From contig NZ_CALMAT010000003.1 in NCBI RefSeq assembly GCF_937859865.1, forward strand, positions 14,477 to 74,532: a stretch of 60,056 nucleotides of DNA. The letters run 5' to 3'. The position numbers were made by a program, and so were the translations under genes. Within the stretch, counting starts at the first letter, position 1. Every line of letters begins with the position of its first letter. Source of the stretch: an uncultured Mucilaginibacter sp. (GTDB lineage: Bacteria > Bacteroidota > Bacteroidia > Sphingobacteriales > Sphingobacteriaceae). Positions 26,304 to 34,354 of this stretch are shown one piece after another. The notes beneath the pieces were generated by a model, which saw only the letters and a program-made list of their open reading frames with translations, was not told where the DNA came from and did no database searches.

Positions 26304-28043
26304 ATGCCAAGATATTTTCTACCTGTTTTTTGTTTTTTATTGAGTTTTTGTACGAATTTAAAAGCACAAATTTTTACTGAAAACAGCAGTTTTCCCCAAA
26401 GCATTTACCGTTATCCGCCAGCTTATTTTCGTTATCCTTTGGATTTGCCGCCCAGTACGGCCGGTTCTTTTGCCGAATTGCGGGCCAATCATTTTCATTC
26501 GGGATTGGATTTTAAAACCAATCAACGTACAGGTTATCCAATCCATGTCGTTGCCGATGGTTATGTTTCTCGGCTGCGCGTGCAGTATGGCGGTTTTGGT
26601 TTGGCGGTTTACATCAACCATCCAAACGGTTTTACTTCGGTTTACGGGCATTTGGAAAGATTAACGCCAGAGTTGGCCAAGATCATCAAAGATTATCAAT
26701 ACAAAAACCAGGTTTGGGACGCCGATTTTGTGCTTCAGCCAAACCAGGCACCATTGCAAAAAGGCGATGTTTTTGCCTGGTCGGGCAATGCTGGCGCTTC
26801 TGCCGGCCCGCATTTGCATTTCGAGATCAGGGACACAAAATCCGAACAAACCATCAACCCTCAATTGTTTGGCTTAACTATTCCTGATCATGTTTCGCCA
26901 AATATTTATGCCATTGCAGCTTATCACCTCGATGGAAAACCATTTAGTGAGAATACGGCCAAACAGTTTATTCCGGTTGTTGGCAGCGCAGGAAATTACC
27001 GGCTAAAAGAAGCATCGCCCGTCCGTTTGAGCGGACAATGTGCTTTTGGTATCACCACAAACGATATGAACAGCACTTCGATGAACCACAACGGCATTTA
27101 CTCGATCCAATTAAATGCCGATGGCAAAACTGTTTTTGTTTTTACGGTTGACCGTTTTGCTTTTGATCAAACACATGCCATCAATTCGCATATTGATTAT
27201 CCAGCTTTTTTAACTTATGGCCGATGGATACAAAAAAGCTTTATTGACCCCGGCAACCAGATCGGTTTGTACAACGGAACCCAAAACCGCGGTTTGATTG
27301 ATTTTAACGATGACGCCATCCACGATTTGGAATATGTAGTTAAAGATATTGCCGGCAACACATCTGTTCTTAAGTTCCAGGTAAAATCTTCGCCGCCTTC
27401 GCTATCAGCAGAAACCATTTCAACAAAAGGCACTTTTTTTAAGTACGACCAGCCAAATACTTTTTCTACCGATCAGGTTAAAGTTGTTCTTCCTGCCGGA
27501 GATTTGTACGATAATTTAGATTTTGTTTACGCCGCTTTGTCCAAAAAAGCTACTGGTTATTCTGCGGTCCATCGTATCCATAACCGTTTTACACCGTTGC
27601 ACGATAGTTTTGAATTATGGATAAAACCGGATGTTTCTTTAGGAACTAATACCAACAAAGCAGTGATTGTAAATACCGGCGGAGGCGCGCAGCCCAGCGT
27701 TTTTCAGGATGGTTTTGTTAAAGCCAACGTACGCAGCTTTGGCGATTATTATGTTGCTTTGGATACCATCGCGCCAACGATTTCGCCCGTCAACATCACC
27801 GAAGGGAAAAACATGGCGGGAAGCACGAACCTAAGTTTCAGAATTGGCGATAATTTATCCGGGATTAAAAGTTATAATGCTTACTTAGATGGTCAATGGG
27901 TTTTACTGGAACACGATTACAAATCGAAACTGTTCCGCTATTTTTTTGATGAACATTGTCCTTCCGGGAAACACAAATTGGATCTAATTGCGGTTGATAT
28001 GAAAGACAATTTGAAAAAGCTGACACTAAATTTTTACCGATAA
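26304..28043 (+). CDS. M23-family peptidoglycan endopeptidase
   Basis: 579 residues from ATG 26304: signal peptide (about 1-22), then an M23/LytM zinc domain at about 40-190 with ELRANHFHSGLDFKTN (first zinc histidine and aspartate) and AGPHLHFEIRD (HLH motif). The following 380 residues are beta-rich without a named domain. Likely cleaves peptide cross-links of cell wall in the periplasm. The dispersed word is inside at 27004-27015 (LKEAS), and another copy overlaps the TAA stop at 28041-28043. Confidence 0.9.
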   Translation: MPRYFLPVFCFLLSFCTNLKAQIFTENSSFPQSIYRYPPAYFRYPLDLPPSTAGSFAELRANHFHSGLDFKTNQRTGYPIHVVADGYVSRLRVQYGGFGLAVYINHPNGFTSVYGHLERLTPELAKIIKDYQYKNQVWDADFVLQPNQAPLQKGDVFAWSGNAGASAGPHLHFEIRDTKSEQTINPQLFGLTIPDHVSPNIYAIAAYHLDGKPFSENTAKQFIPVVGSAGNYRLKEASPVRLSGQCAFGITTNDMNSTSMNHNGIYSIQLNADGKTVFVFTVDRFAFDQTHAINSHIDYPAFLTYGRWIQKSFIDPGNQIGLYNGTQNRGLIDFNDDAIHDLEYVVKDIAGNTSVLKFQVKSSPPSLSAETISTKGTFFKYDQPNTFSTDQVKVVLPAGDLYDNLDFVYAALSKKATGYSAVHRIHNRFTPLHDSFELWIKPDVSLGTNTNKAVIVNTGGGAQPSVFQDGFVKANVRSFGDYYVALDTIAPTISPVNITEGKNMAGSTNLSFRIGDNLSGIKSYNAYLDGQWVLLEHDYKSKLFRYFFDEHCPSGKHKLDLIAVDMKDNLKKLTLNFYR

Positions 28044-28052
28044 AAGAAGCAT
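28041..28052 (-). repeat. Dispersed word starting at the M23 stop codon
   Basis: Exact TAAAAGAAGCAT on the plus strand; its first three bases are the TAA stop of the M23 gene. It fills most of the 17-base gap to bcp. Flank on its own strand is TCGGTAAAAATTTAGTG. Confidence 0.8.
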
Positions 28053-28060
28053 TTGAAATT

Positions 28061-28534
28061 ATGGCAACCAAAAACACGGTTTTAAAAGAAGGCAACAAAG
28101 CACCGGATTTTACCGCAAAAGACCAAAATGGAAAAACCGTTTCGTTAACCGGTTTTTTGGACAAAACGTTGATCTTGTACTTTTATCCAAAAGACGATAC
28201 GCCGGGCTGCACGGCCGAAGCTTGCAGTTTTCGCGATAATTACGAATCGTTGTTGCAGCAAGGTTATAATGTAGTTGGCGTGAGTACGGACGATGAGAAA
28301 GCACACAAAAAGTTTGAAAACAAATACAGTTTGCCTTTTCCGTTGATTGCTGATACGGACCATAAAATTGTGGAAAGCTACGGCGTTTGGGTAGAGAAAA
28401 ACATGTATGGAAAATTGTATATGGGCACCGCACGGACTACTTTTTTGATTGATAAAAACAGCATCATCCAAAAAATTATTGAAAAAGTAGATACCAAAAA
28501 CTCTTCACAGCAAGTGTTGGATTTGCTGGCTTAG
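28061..28534 (+). CDS. bcp: Thioredoxin-dependent thiol peroxidase (Bcp/PrxQ)
   Basis: Reduces hydrogen peroxide and organic hydroperoxides in the cytoplasm using thioredoxin. 157 residues; peroxidatic cysteine C50 in DDTPGCT and resolving cysteine C55 in EACSF match the PrxQ spacing. The gap from the M23 gene is 17 bases, so it may be read from the same transcript. Confidence 0.95.
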   Translation: MATKNTVLKEGNKAPDFTAKDQNGKTVSLTGFLDKTLILYFYPKDDTPGCTAEACSFRDNYESLLQQGYNVVGVSTDDEKAHKKFENKYSLPFPLIADTDHKIVESYGVWVEKNMYGKLYMGTARTTFLIDKNSIIQKIIEKVDTKNSSQQVLDLLA

Positions 28535-28536
28535 CT

Positions 28537-28950
28537 TTAAAAAATCAATACAAATGTTCCGCCGATAATTAGCCCGGCACCAAGCAATGTTTTTGTGGTC
28601 AATGGTTCGCCCAAAAATATGGCTGAAAGCAAAATGGCCAATGCCACGCTTAATTTATCAACCGGCGCCACTTGCGATACTTCGCCCAGTTGCAACGCTT
28701 TAAAGTAAAAAATCCAGGACAGGCCGGTTGCACAGCCCGAAAGCAGCAGGAAAACCCAGTTGTGCGGCGTTAGTTGTTGCGCTTGTTTTGCGCTTCCTTT
28801 AAACAAAACAATGCCCCAGGCAATAAACAAAATCACAACGGTACGGATAGCGGTTGCCAAATCAGAATTAACATTTTTAATCCCGATCTTGGCAAAAATA
28901 GCTGTCAAGGCTGCAAAAACTGCGGAAAGTAAGGCGTAGATCCACCACAT
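28537..28950 (-). CDS. Half-size EamA/DMT-family transporter
   Basis: 137 residues with about five hydrophobic helices, one EamA unit; most DMT exporters have two. It starts WWIYALLSAVFAALTAIFAKIG, typical of the YddG/EamA repeat, and ends LGAGLIIGGTFVLIF. Proteins of this size presumably dimerise. Substrate unknown. It is convergent with bcp with 2 bases between the stops. Confidence 0.85.
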   Translation of the reverse strand: MWWIYALLSAVFAALTAIFAKIGIKNVNSDLATAIRTVVILFIAWGIVLFKGSAKQAQQLTPHNWVFLLLSGCATGLSWIFYFKALQLGEVSQVAPVDKLSVALAILLSAIFLGEPLTTKTLLGAGLIIGGTFVLIF

Positions 28951-28973
28951 AGTTTATATTTTTTTGTTGTTTG

Positions 28974-28985
28974 ATACTTCTTTTA
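28974..28985 (+). repeat. Dispersed word, GTA variant, upstream of the EamA gene
   Basis: ATACTTCTTTTA followed by ACACCTAAAAATG, in the 168-base divergent gap between the EamA gene and the sigma factor. Confidence 0.7.
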
Positions 28986-29074
28986 ACACCTAAAAATGAA
29001 GCAGTTTGTTTTGAATGATGTAAAGTTGTGCCGATATTATTCTTAATCAAATAATAATTAAGGGTATAAAAGGT

Positions 29075-29082
29075 TAAGTTTG
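29075..29082 (+). promoter_or_regulatory. -7 promoter element TAAGTTTG for the sigma factor gene
   Basis: Fits TAnnTTTG, 36 bases before the ATG at 29119. Confidence 0.5.
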
Positions 29083-29118
29083 TTTAATAAAATCCGATAA
29101 ACCAAACATAATTGTTAG

Positions 29119-29673
29119 ATGTCCACACAGATTGAAGATACCGAGATACTCGAAAAGTTTCAAAACGAAAAAACACGCAATGAGGCTTTTAATCTGTTGC
29201 TGAAAAAATATCAGCAAAAAATATACTGGCACGTACGCCGTATGGTGATTGACCATGACGATGCAGACGATTTGGTGCAGGAAATTTTTGTAAAAGTTTG
29301 GAAAAACCTGCTTGGCTTTCGCAACGATGCGCAGCTTTATACTTGGATGTACCGCATTGCCACCAACGAGTGCATCACATTTTTGAACCGTAAAAAACTC
29401 AAAAATAATATTTCTTTTGATGACGTGGCTTACGAACTATCAGAATCGCTGACCGAATCTGCTTATTTTGACGGCGATAAAGCGCAGCGAAAATTGCAGC
29501 AAGCCATACTTACTCTGCCTGAAAAACAAAGGTTGGTATTTAATTTGAAGTACTTTGACGAGATGAAATACGAAGAAATGTCGGAGGTTTTGGGTACCAG
29601 CGTTGGCGCTTTAAAATCTTCTTTTCATTTGGCCGTTAAAAAGATTGAAGCTTATTTGCTGGCAGAAGATTAA
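29119..29673 (+). CDS. ECF-type RNA polymerase sigma factor
   Basis: 184 residues. Region 2 is seen in DHDDADDLVQEIFVKVWKNL...YTWMYRIATNECITFLNRKK and region 4 in LPEKQRLVFNLKYFDEMKYEEMSEVLGTSVGALKSSFHLAVKKI. No region 3, as expected for ECF sigmas. The next two genes encode a single-helix membrane protein and an exported protein, a common sigma/anti-sigma/sensor layout in this phylum. Confidence 0.93.
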   Translation: MSTQIEDTEILEKFQNEKTRNEAFNLLLKKYQQKIYWHVRRMVIDHDDADDLVQEIFVKVWKNLLGFRNDAQLYTWMYRIATNECITFLNRKKLKNNISFDDVAYELSESLTESAYFDGDKAQRKLQQAILTLPEKQRLVFNLKYFDEMKYEEMSEVLGTSVGALKSSFHLAVKKIEAYLLAED

Positions 29674-29723
29674 TCGAAAACTATTTTAAACCTTTTCAAA
29701 GAAACTGATTCTATCCTTGTGTG

Positions 29724-30446
29724 ATGAGTGATAATACTGAAAATATGGACTGGTTAAACGATTCTCCTGCTTTAAAAGCACAAAGCAGGAAAAACCCGTT
29801 CCTGGTCCCCGATCATTTTTTCGAGGAACAGCAGGAACATATCCATTCGGCTATTTATGCAGATGGGCTGAAGCAAAAAACCTCGTCTGCCGGTTTTACG
29901 GTTCCGGATGGTTATTTTGAAAATATGCAGGGGCAAATTCTTTCGGTTGTTAAATTGGAAGAAATGCGCGCTGCAAACCCGATGGCTGCAAAATCAGATG
30001 CGTTTTTTGACGAGCAGCAAAGCGTTATTGCTGCCCGTATCAAAATAAACGAATATGCAGCATTGGGGAGCGGTTTTACCGTTCCTGATAATTATTTTAA
30101 TGATTTGTCAAACCGGATCACCGAAAAAACAGGCATAAAAGAAGCATTGCAACCGGCAGCAAAAGTACGCAACCTGTTTACCCGCGCCGCTTGGAAATAT
30201 GCGACGGCGGCTTGTATTGCAGTGGCAGTGGCAACGGGCTTTTATGTAAAACAATACCAGGCGGCTCACAACATACAAACCCAGCTTTCTAATTTGCCGG
30301 ATGCGGATATCGAAAATTATTTAAAAATTAATGCCGATACTTACGATAATCACATTATTTTAGAAAACAGTACTTCTGATGCTGGGTTATCAGATATTAA
30401 AAACGACCAAACGGGTATCGACAGCAACGAGACCAACAACTTTTAA
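29724..30446 (+). CDS. Single-pass membrane protein with VPDxYF repeats, putative anti-sigma factor
   Basis: 240 residues from ATG 29724 (a GTG just before is the alternative). Cytoplasmic N-terminal region carries repeated units: FLVPDHFFEEQQ (about 26), FTVPDGYFENMQ (about 58), SDAFFDEQQ (about 92) and FTVPDNYFNDLS (about 113). One hydrophobic helix (KYATAACIAVAVATGFYV, about 160-178) follows, then an acidic tail. No zinc anti-sigma motif. By position it may control the ECF sigma; not proven. The dispersed word is at 30136-30147 (IKEAL). Confidence 0.6.
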   Translation: MSDNTENMDWLNDSPALKAQSRKNPFLVPDHFFEEQQEHIHSAIYADGLKQKTSSAGFTVPDGYFENMQGQILSVVKLEEMRAANPMAAKSDAFFDEQQSVIAARIKINEYAALGSGFTVPDNYFNDLSNRITEKTGIKEALQPAAKVRNLFTRAAWKYATAACIAVAVATGFYVKQYQAAHNIQTQLSNLPDADIENYLKINADTYDNHIILENSTSDAGLSDIKNDQTGIDSNETNNF

Positions 30447-30456
30447 AAGTTGTGTT

Positions 30457-30978
30457 ATGAATTCAAGAAATTTAACAATGATCAAAATATACGGCACCGG
30501 CCTTTTGTTGCTGCTTTTGTTTGGCAAAACCGAATGGAGCCATGCACAAAACTTCCGTGTTCCTTCCCGTGGCAACCAGGACGTGAGGAGCAATTTCAGC
30601 AACAGTAATATTGATAATTCGGTCGGCATGCACAAGATACAATCCATTAAAATGGATTATATTTCGGATAATTTGCACCTTTCTTCTGATGAAGCAGATA
30701 AATTTTGGCCGGTGTATAACCAATATCAAAACGAACTGAACGTGGTTTTGCACCAAAAACGTCAAAACATGCTCAATTCGAGCAAAAACCCGCAAGACAT
30801 TGTGAACGATAACTTAGATTACGACTCTAAGATTTTAAACATTAAAAAACATTACAAAGATGAATTTGCCCGGATTTTGCCTTCGGATAAACTGGCGCAA
30901 TTTTATAAAAGCGAACGCTCTTTTAATGAGGAAATGATCAAAAGGCTGAAATATCAAAAAGGCAACGATGGGAATTAA
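30457..30978 (+). CDS. Exported helical protein, Spy/CpxP-like sensor associated with ECF sigma
   Basis: 173 residues from ATG 30457 (alternative ATG at 30478). Signal-type N terminus IKIYGTGLLLLLLFGKTEWSH. The body DNLHLSSDEADKFWPVYNQYQNELN...KHYKDEFARILPSDKLAQFYKSERSF resembles small periplasmic helical sensors of the CpxP/Spy type that Bacteroidota place downstream of ECF sigma genes. Function is inferred from context. Followed by a strong terminator. Confidence 0.6.
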   Translation: MNSRNLTMIKIYGTGLLLLLLFGKTEWSHAQNFRVPSRGNQDVRSNFSNSNIDNSVGMHKIQSIKMDYISDNLHLSSDEADKFWPVYNQYQNELNVVLHQKRQNMLNSSKNPQDIVNDNLDYDSKILNIKKHYKDEFARILPSDKLAQFYKSERSFNEEMIKRLKYQKGNDGN

Positions 30979-30997
30979 ACTTTACTAAAACATAGGT

Positions 30998-31029
30998 AAA
31001 AGGCTTTTAACACTTGTTAAAAGCCTTTT
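30998..31029 (+). terminator. Intrinsic terminator after the sigma factor operon
   Basis: Perfect 14-base arms AAAAGGCTTTTAAC and GTTAAAAGCCTTTT with a 4-base loop. The T side runs directly into the promoter of the next gene. Confidence 0.85.
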
Positions 31030-31030
31030 G

Positions 31031-31038
31031 TATTTTTG
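31031..31038 (+). promoter_or_regulatory. -7 promoter element TATTTTTG of the aminotransferase
   Basis: Fits TAnnTTTG and ends 3 bases before the ATG at 31042; predicted leaderless transcript. It abuts the preceding terminator hairpin. Confidence 0.6.
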
Positions 31039-31041
31039 CAC

Positions 31042-32229
31042 ATGCTCACCCAAAAACAGCTTTTTTTGCTGAATGTTGCCCAAACCTCCAACTCACCACG
31101 ATTATTAGAAATTGAGCGAGCCGAAGGACTGTATCTGTACGACGGCGAAGGCAAAGCGTACATGGATTTGGTTTCAGGTTTTGCCGTAAGCAACACTGGC
31201 CACCGTCATCCGGAAGTGGTACAAGCCATTAAAAACCAGGTTGATTTGTATATGCATTTGAGTGTTTACGGCGAGTTTGTGCAAACGCCGCAGGTAAAGC
31301 TGGCGCAAAAAATCACCTCGCTCCTGCCGCAAACGCTCAACTCGGTTTACTTTGTTAACTCGGGCACGGAAGCAACCGAAGGCGCCATGAAATTAGCTAA
31401 ACGTTTTACTGGCCGACACGAAATTATTGCCTATAAAAACAGCTATCACGGCAGTTCGCAAGGTGCGTTGAGTTTGATGGGAAATGAAGAATTTAAGCAA
31501 GCTTATCGCCCGTTACTTCCGGGAGTTAAATTCATCAACTTTAACCAACAACAAGATTTAGCACAAATTACAACGGAAACCGCGGCCGTCATTATAGAAA
31601 CGATTCAGGGAGAAGCTGGAGTGCGCGTTCCTGATTTGGATTACATGCTTCTTTTACGGCATAAATGTTGGCAAACCGGCACGTTATTAATTATGGACGA
31701 GATACAAAGCGGTTTGGGCCGAACAGGGAAACTGTTTGCTTTTGAGCATTTCAACATCGTTCCTGATATTTTGCTGACTGCAAAAGCATTCGGTGGCGGT
31801 ATGCCTTTGGGCGCTTTTATCGCACCAAAACACATCATGGATGCGTTGAAAGAAAACCCAATTTTAGGTCACATTACTACTTTTGGCGGCCATCCAGTTT
31901 GCTGCGCGGCTGGTTTAGCTTCGCTAGAAGTAATTTTGGAAGAAGATTTAATGAAAACCGTTCCGGAAAAAGAAAACTTGTTCCGAAAATTGCTTCAACA
32001 TTACGAAATCAAAGAAATTAGAGGAAAAGGTTTAATGCTTTCCATTCAACTCAGCAGTTTTGCACAAGTAGAAAATGTCAGCAAACGGTGTATAGAAAAC
32101 GGTGTGATTGTAGATTGGTTTTTACATTGCGAAACCGCTTTGCGCATTGCTCCGCCGCTGATTATTACTTTGGAAGAGATCGAAAAGGCTTGTAAAGTAA
32201 TTTTGGAAGCAATTGAATTTTGCTCTTGA
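31042..32229 (+). CDS. Class III aminotransferase (acetylornithine aminotransferase-like)
   Basis: 395 residues, PLP-dependent fold type I. Visible: YFVNSGTEATEGAMKLAKR, IMDEIQSGLGRTGKLFAFEH with the PLP-binding aspartate, and the Schiff-base lysine in LTAKAFGGGMPLGAF. I use the ATG at 31042 rather than a TTG two codons upstream. Similar to acetylornithine/4-aminobutyrate aminotransferases, but no arginine-synthesis genes are adjacent, so the substrate is open. The dispersed word is at 31645-31656 (MLLLR), and the TGA stop overlaps the hairpin at 32229-32258. Confidence 0.88.
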   Translation: MLTQKQLFLLNVAQTSNSPRLLEIERAEGLYLYDGEGKAYMDLVSGFAVSNTGHRHPEVVQAIKNQVDLYMHLSVYGEFVQTPQVKLAQKITSLLPQTLNSVYFVNSGTEATEGAMKLAKRFTGRHEIIAYKNSYHGSSQGALSLMGNEEFKQAYRPLLPGVKFINFNQQQDLAQITTETAAVIIETIQGEAGVRVPDLDYMLLLRHKCWQTGTLLIMDEIQSGLGRTGKLFAFEHFNIVPDILLTAKAFGGGMPLGAFIAPKHIMDALKENPILGHITTFGGHPVCCAAGLASLEVILEEDLMKTVPEKENLFRKLLQHYEIKEIRGKGLMLSIQLSSFAQVENVSKRCIENGVIVDWFLHCETALRIAPPLIITLEEIEKACKVILEAIEFCS

Positions 32230-32258
32230 TACTGTTTTTATGCCGATAAAAACAGTAT
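32229..32258. terminator. Hairpin of the second dispersed word joining two convergent stop codons
   Basis: Perfect inverted repeat ATACTGTTTTTAT (32229-32241), four bases, ATAAAAACAGTAT (32246-32258). The last base of the aminotransferase TGA is the first base of the hairpin, and the DUF58 stop begins at its last base. A bidirectional terminator role is likely although the stem is A/T-rich. Confidence 0.75.
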
Positions 32259-33181
32259 CACGCCATTTTGTTCCTTTTGATTAAATATGCTTTTAAAACT
32301 TGATCATAACCGTCGTGCAAATTCGCATCCACCAAATCAATGTGATATTGCGCGCACTTCAACTCCAAATTATGGCGGTATTTATTTAAAGCTGAACGGT
32401 AACCTTCACGGATTTCGTTGGGATGAATTTTCATTTCAGCACCGCTTTCCAAATCCACAAAATGATACGGCCGGTTTTCAAAATTAAACTCCAACTCTTT
32501 TTGATGATCGGAAATGTTAAAGATCACGACCTCGTGTTTGCTGTGTTTTAAATGTTGCAAGGCTGCAAACAAGTTAGCCGATTTTTGTTCGTCCAACGCA
32601 TTTTCCAGCATATCACTAAAAATAACAATCAACGAACGTTTGTGAACCTGACCGGCCAGTTGATGCAAAACGGTTGAAATTTCGGTAGCTTGTTTGCTCT
32701 TTTTATCCTGCAAAACTTTTTCCAATTGCGCAAAAAGGTAAAAAAGATGCGCCGAAGTTGATTTGGCCGGACTGATAAAATTGACTTCACCAGAAAACAA
32801 ACACAAACCAAAAGCGTCGCGCTGTTTTTTAAACAGATACATTAAAGAAGCTGCAGCATAAACGCCAAATTCCAACTTGCTTAAACCTTTTTCTGGAAAG
32901 TTCATGCTGGAAGAAGTATCCAAAACTAAAAAACAGCGGAGGTTGGTTTCTTCTTCAAACTGTTTCACAAACAATTTATCGGTTCTGGCCATCAGTTTCC
33001 AATCCACATTGCGCACCGATTCGCCATTGTTATAAGCGCGATGCTCAGCAAATTCCACTGAGAACCCATGAAACGGACTTTGGTGCAAACCGGTTATAAA
33101 ACCTTCTACCACTTGCTTGGCCAGCAGTTCGAGGTTGGCAAATTGTTGGATTTCCTGGTTGAGGCTTAAAGCGTTACTCAT
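32258..33181 (-). CDS. DUF58 / von Willebrand factor A-like protein
   Basis: 307 residues. DUF58 core: GFSVEFAEHRAYNNGESVRNVDWKLMARTDKLFVKQFEEE, followed by a VWA-like fold with metal-site motif LVLDTSSSM (about residue 95). Members usually accompany MoxR ATPases; no moxR lies next to this gene within the window. It is separated from trxA by a decayed toxin-antitoxin module. Confidence 0.88.
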   Translation of the reverse strand: MSNALSLNQEIQQFANLELLAKQVVEGFITGLHQSPFHGFSVEFAEHRAYNNGESVRNVDWKLMARTDKLFVKQFEEETNLRCFLVLDTSSSMNFPEKGLSKLEFGVYAAASLMYLFKKQRDAFGLCLFSGEVNFISPAKSTSAHLFYLFAQLEKVLQDKKSKQATEISTVLHQLAGQVHKRSLIVIFSDMLENALDEQKSANLFAALQHLKHSKHEVVIFNISDHQKELEFNFENRPYHFVDLESGAEMKIHPNEIREGYRSALNKYRHNLELKCAQYHIDLVDANLHDGYDQVLKAYLIKRNKMA

Positions 33182-33238
33182 TGTATAAAGCTAACAATTT
33201 CAATTTGTCAATCTGAATTTAACCTAATAAAAAAGTAT

Positions 33239-33573
33239 TCATTGTATAAAGCCTTGATCCCTTAACCTTTCAATTATCGCTTGCTCATCAAATGTTTCAA
33301 ACTCGGATTTAAGGTATATCTCTGCTAAAAAACTATTTCCTTGGTATTATAAACATAAGTAACAACCCTTGCACCTCCACTTTTTCCTTTATTTGAACTT
33401 GAGATATTTAACCTGATTTTATACAAATTAGTTCGGACTTGAATGCCTGTTCGTGGCTCTCGTTCGAGCTGATTGATTAATTCTAAAATATCGTCCCGAA
33501 TACCCTTATGCTTCTTAGCAATCCTTTTTAAAGAGTGATCAAAATCAAGCGTGTACTTTACTTCAAAGTTCAT
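33239..33573 (-). pseudogene. RelE/ParE-family toxin, frameshifted
   Basis: The reading frame from ATG 33573 gives 82 residues (FEVKYTLDFDHSLKRIAKKH...TGIQVRTNLYKIRL...GARVVTYVYNTKEIVF) and then stops within a T6 run near 33328. Adding one T there restores a continuous C terminus FLAEIYLKSEFETFDEQAII... ending at a TGA at 33239-33241, which is what RelE/ParE toxins of this type carry. Total length 335 bases is one short of a whole number of codons. The antitoxin overlaps its start by 11 bases and is intact. A sequencing error in the T run cannot be excluded. Confidence 0.8.
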
Positions 33574-33808
33574 TTAAAAGGTCTCTTGCGTTCTTAAGTT
33601 CGATTTCACCTCTTTCCCATCTTTTAATGTCTGTAAGGGAACCTTTTAAAGACTCAAAAATTTGCTTTTCCTTTTTGTTCAATGGCCTTGGTTTACTTAC
33701 AGCATCGCCCGAACTTTGAACATGGTAATCTATATCCAATGCTTTCAAAATTGCTTTCAGCGCTTTTTCAGATTTTTTATCTTCTGTGTTGATTGTGAAC
33801 GTTGTCAT
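33563..33808 (-). CDS. Antitoxin of the RelE-like module (DUF2683-like)
   Basis: 81 residues from ATG 33808, MTTFTINTEDKKSEKALKAI; an in-frame ATG at 33880 would lengthen it through the dispersed word and is not favoured. The N-terminal beta-strand followed by EKALKAILKALDIDYHV resembles the DUF2683 family of small antitoxin-like proteins. The 11-base overlap with the toxin start is typical of TA operons. Compare the related gene at 48260. Confidence 0.7.
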   Translation of the reverse strand: MTTFTINTEDKKSEKALKAILKALDIDYHVQSSGDAVSKPRPLNKKEKQIFESLKGSLTDIKRWERGEIELKNARDLLNEL

Positions 33809-33849
33809 AATCACAAATTTAATTAATTTTTCTGCTGAAATAGATATGC

Positions 33850-33861
33850 TAAAAGAAGCAT
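33850..33861 (-). repeat. Dispersed word upstream of the antitoxin
   Basis: Exact TAAAAGAAGCAT, 42 bases upstream of the antitoxin start and 20 bases from the trxA terminator hairpin. Confidence 0.75.
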
Positions 33862-33880
33862 CTTCAAAAATCAACCCCAC

Positions 33881-33913
33881 AAAAAAACCCGGCTTATATA
33901 AGCCAGGTTTTTT
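33881..33913. terminator. Intrinsic terminator after trxA
   Basis: Arms AAAAAACC / GGTTTTTT around the palindrome GGCTTATATAAGCC, with one mismatch between them. It follows the minus-strand trxA stop, with a GTA-variant dispersed word at 33920-33931 between. Confidence 0.85.
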
Positions 33914-33919
33914 ATATGA

Positions 33920-33931
33920 TAAAAGAAGTAT
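33920..33931 (-). repeat. Dispersed word, GTA variant, at the trxA stop
   Basis: TAAAAGAAGTAT; its last base is the first base of the trxA stop-codon complement. On its own strand it is followed by TCATATAAAAAACC. Confidence 0.75.
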
Positions 33932-34251
33932 TATACCAATTGTTTGTTCAGTTTGTCTGCTAAAACAGATTTTGGAACAGCACCAATTTGCTTGTCCACA
34001 ATTTCGCCGTTCTTAAAAAACAACAAAGCCGGGATGTTACGAATGCCAAATTTCATGGAAATGCCCGGGTTGTTATCTACGTTTACTTTTCCAACTACGG
34101 CTTTATCGCCAAAGTCTTTTGAAATTTCTTCAACTACCGGTCCAACCATACGGCACGGTCCGCACCATTCTGCCCAAAAGTCAACCAAAACGGGTTTATC
34201 TGATTTTAACACAACTTCATCGAAGTTGGCATCTGTGATTTCTAAAGCCAT
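33931..34251 (-). CDS. trxA: Thioredoxin
   Basis: 106-residue cytoplasmic thiol-disulfide reductase with active site WAEWCGPCR (C32/C35 region) and the conserved cis-proline region RNIPALLFFKNG. In related genomes trxA commonly sits between dnaE and a DUF58 gene. Here a toxin-antitoxin module is inserted on each side of it. Confidence 0.96.
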   Translation of the reverse strand: MALEITDANFDEVVLKSDKPVLVDFWAEWCGPCRMVGPVVEEISKDFGDKAVVGKVNVDNNPGISMKFGIRNIPALLFFKNGEIVDKQIGAVPKSVLADKLNKQLV

Positions 34252-34354
34252 AATATTTATGTTTAATAATGTTCTAACAAATATAGATAATCAATTTACT
34301 TGCCACGTTCCCGTTATGACAAGTTGACATTTTATAAACTATTAAATTGAAATG

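Noticed and set aside
33808-33880. Longer start for the RelE-module antitoxin
   Set aside because: The extra 24 residues are a translation of the dispersed word and its flank; family similarity begins at the ATG at 33808.
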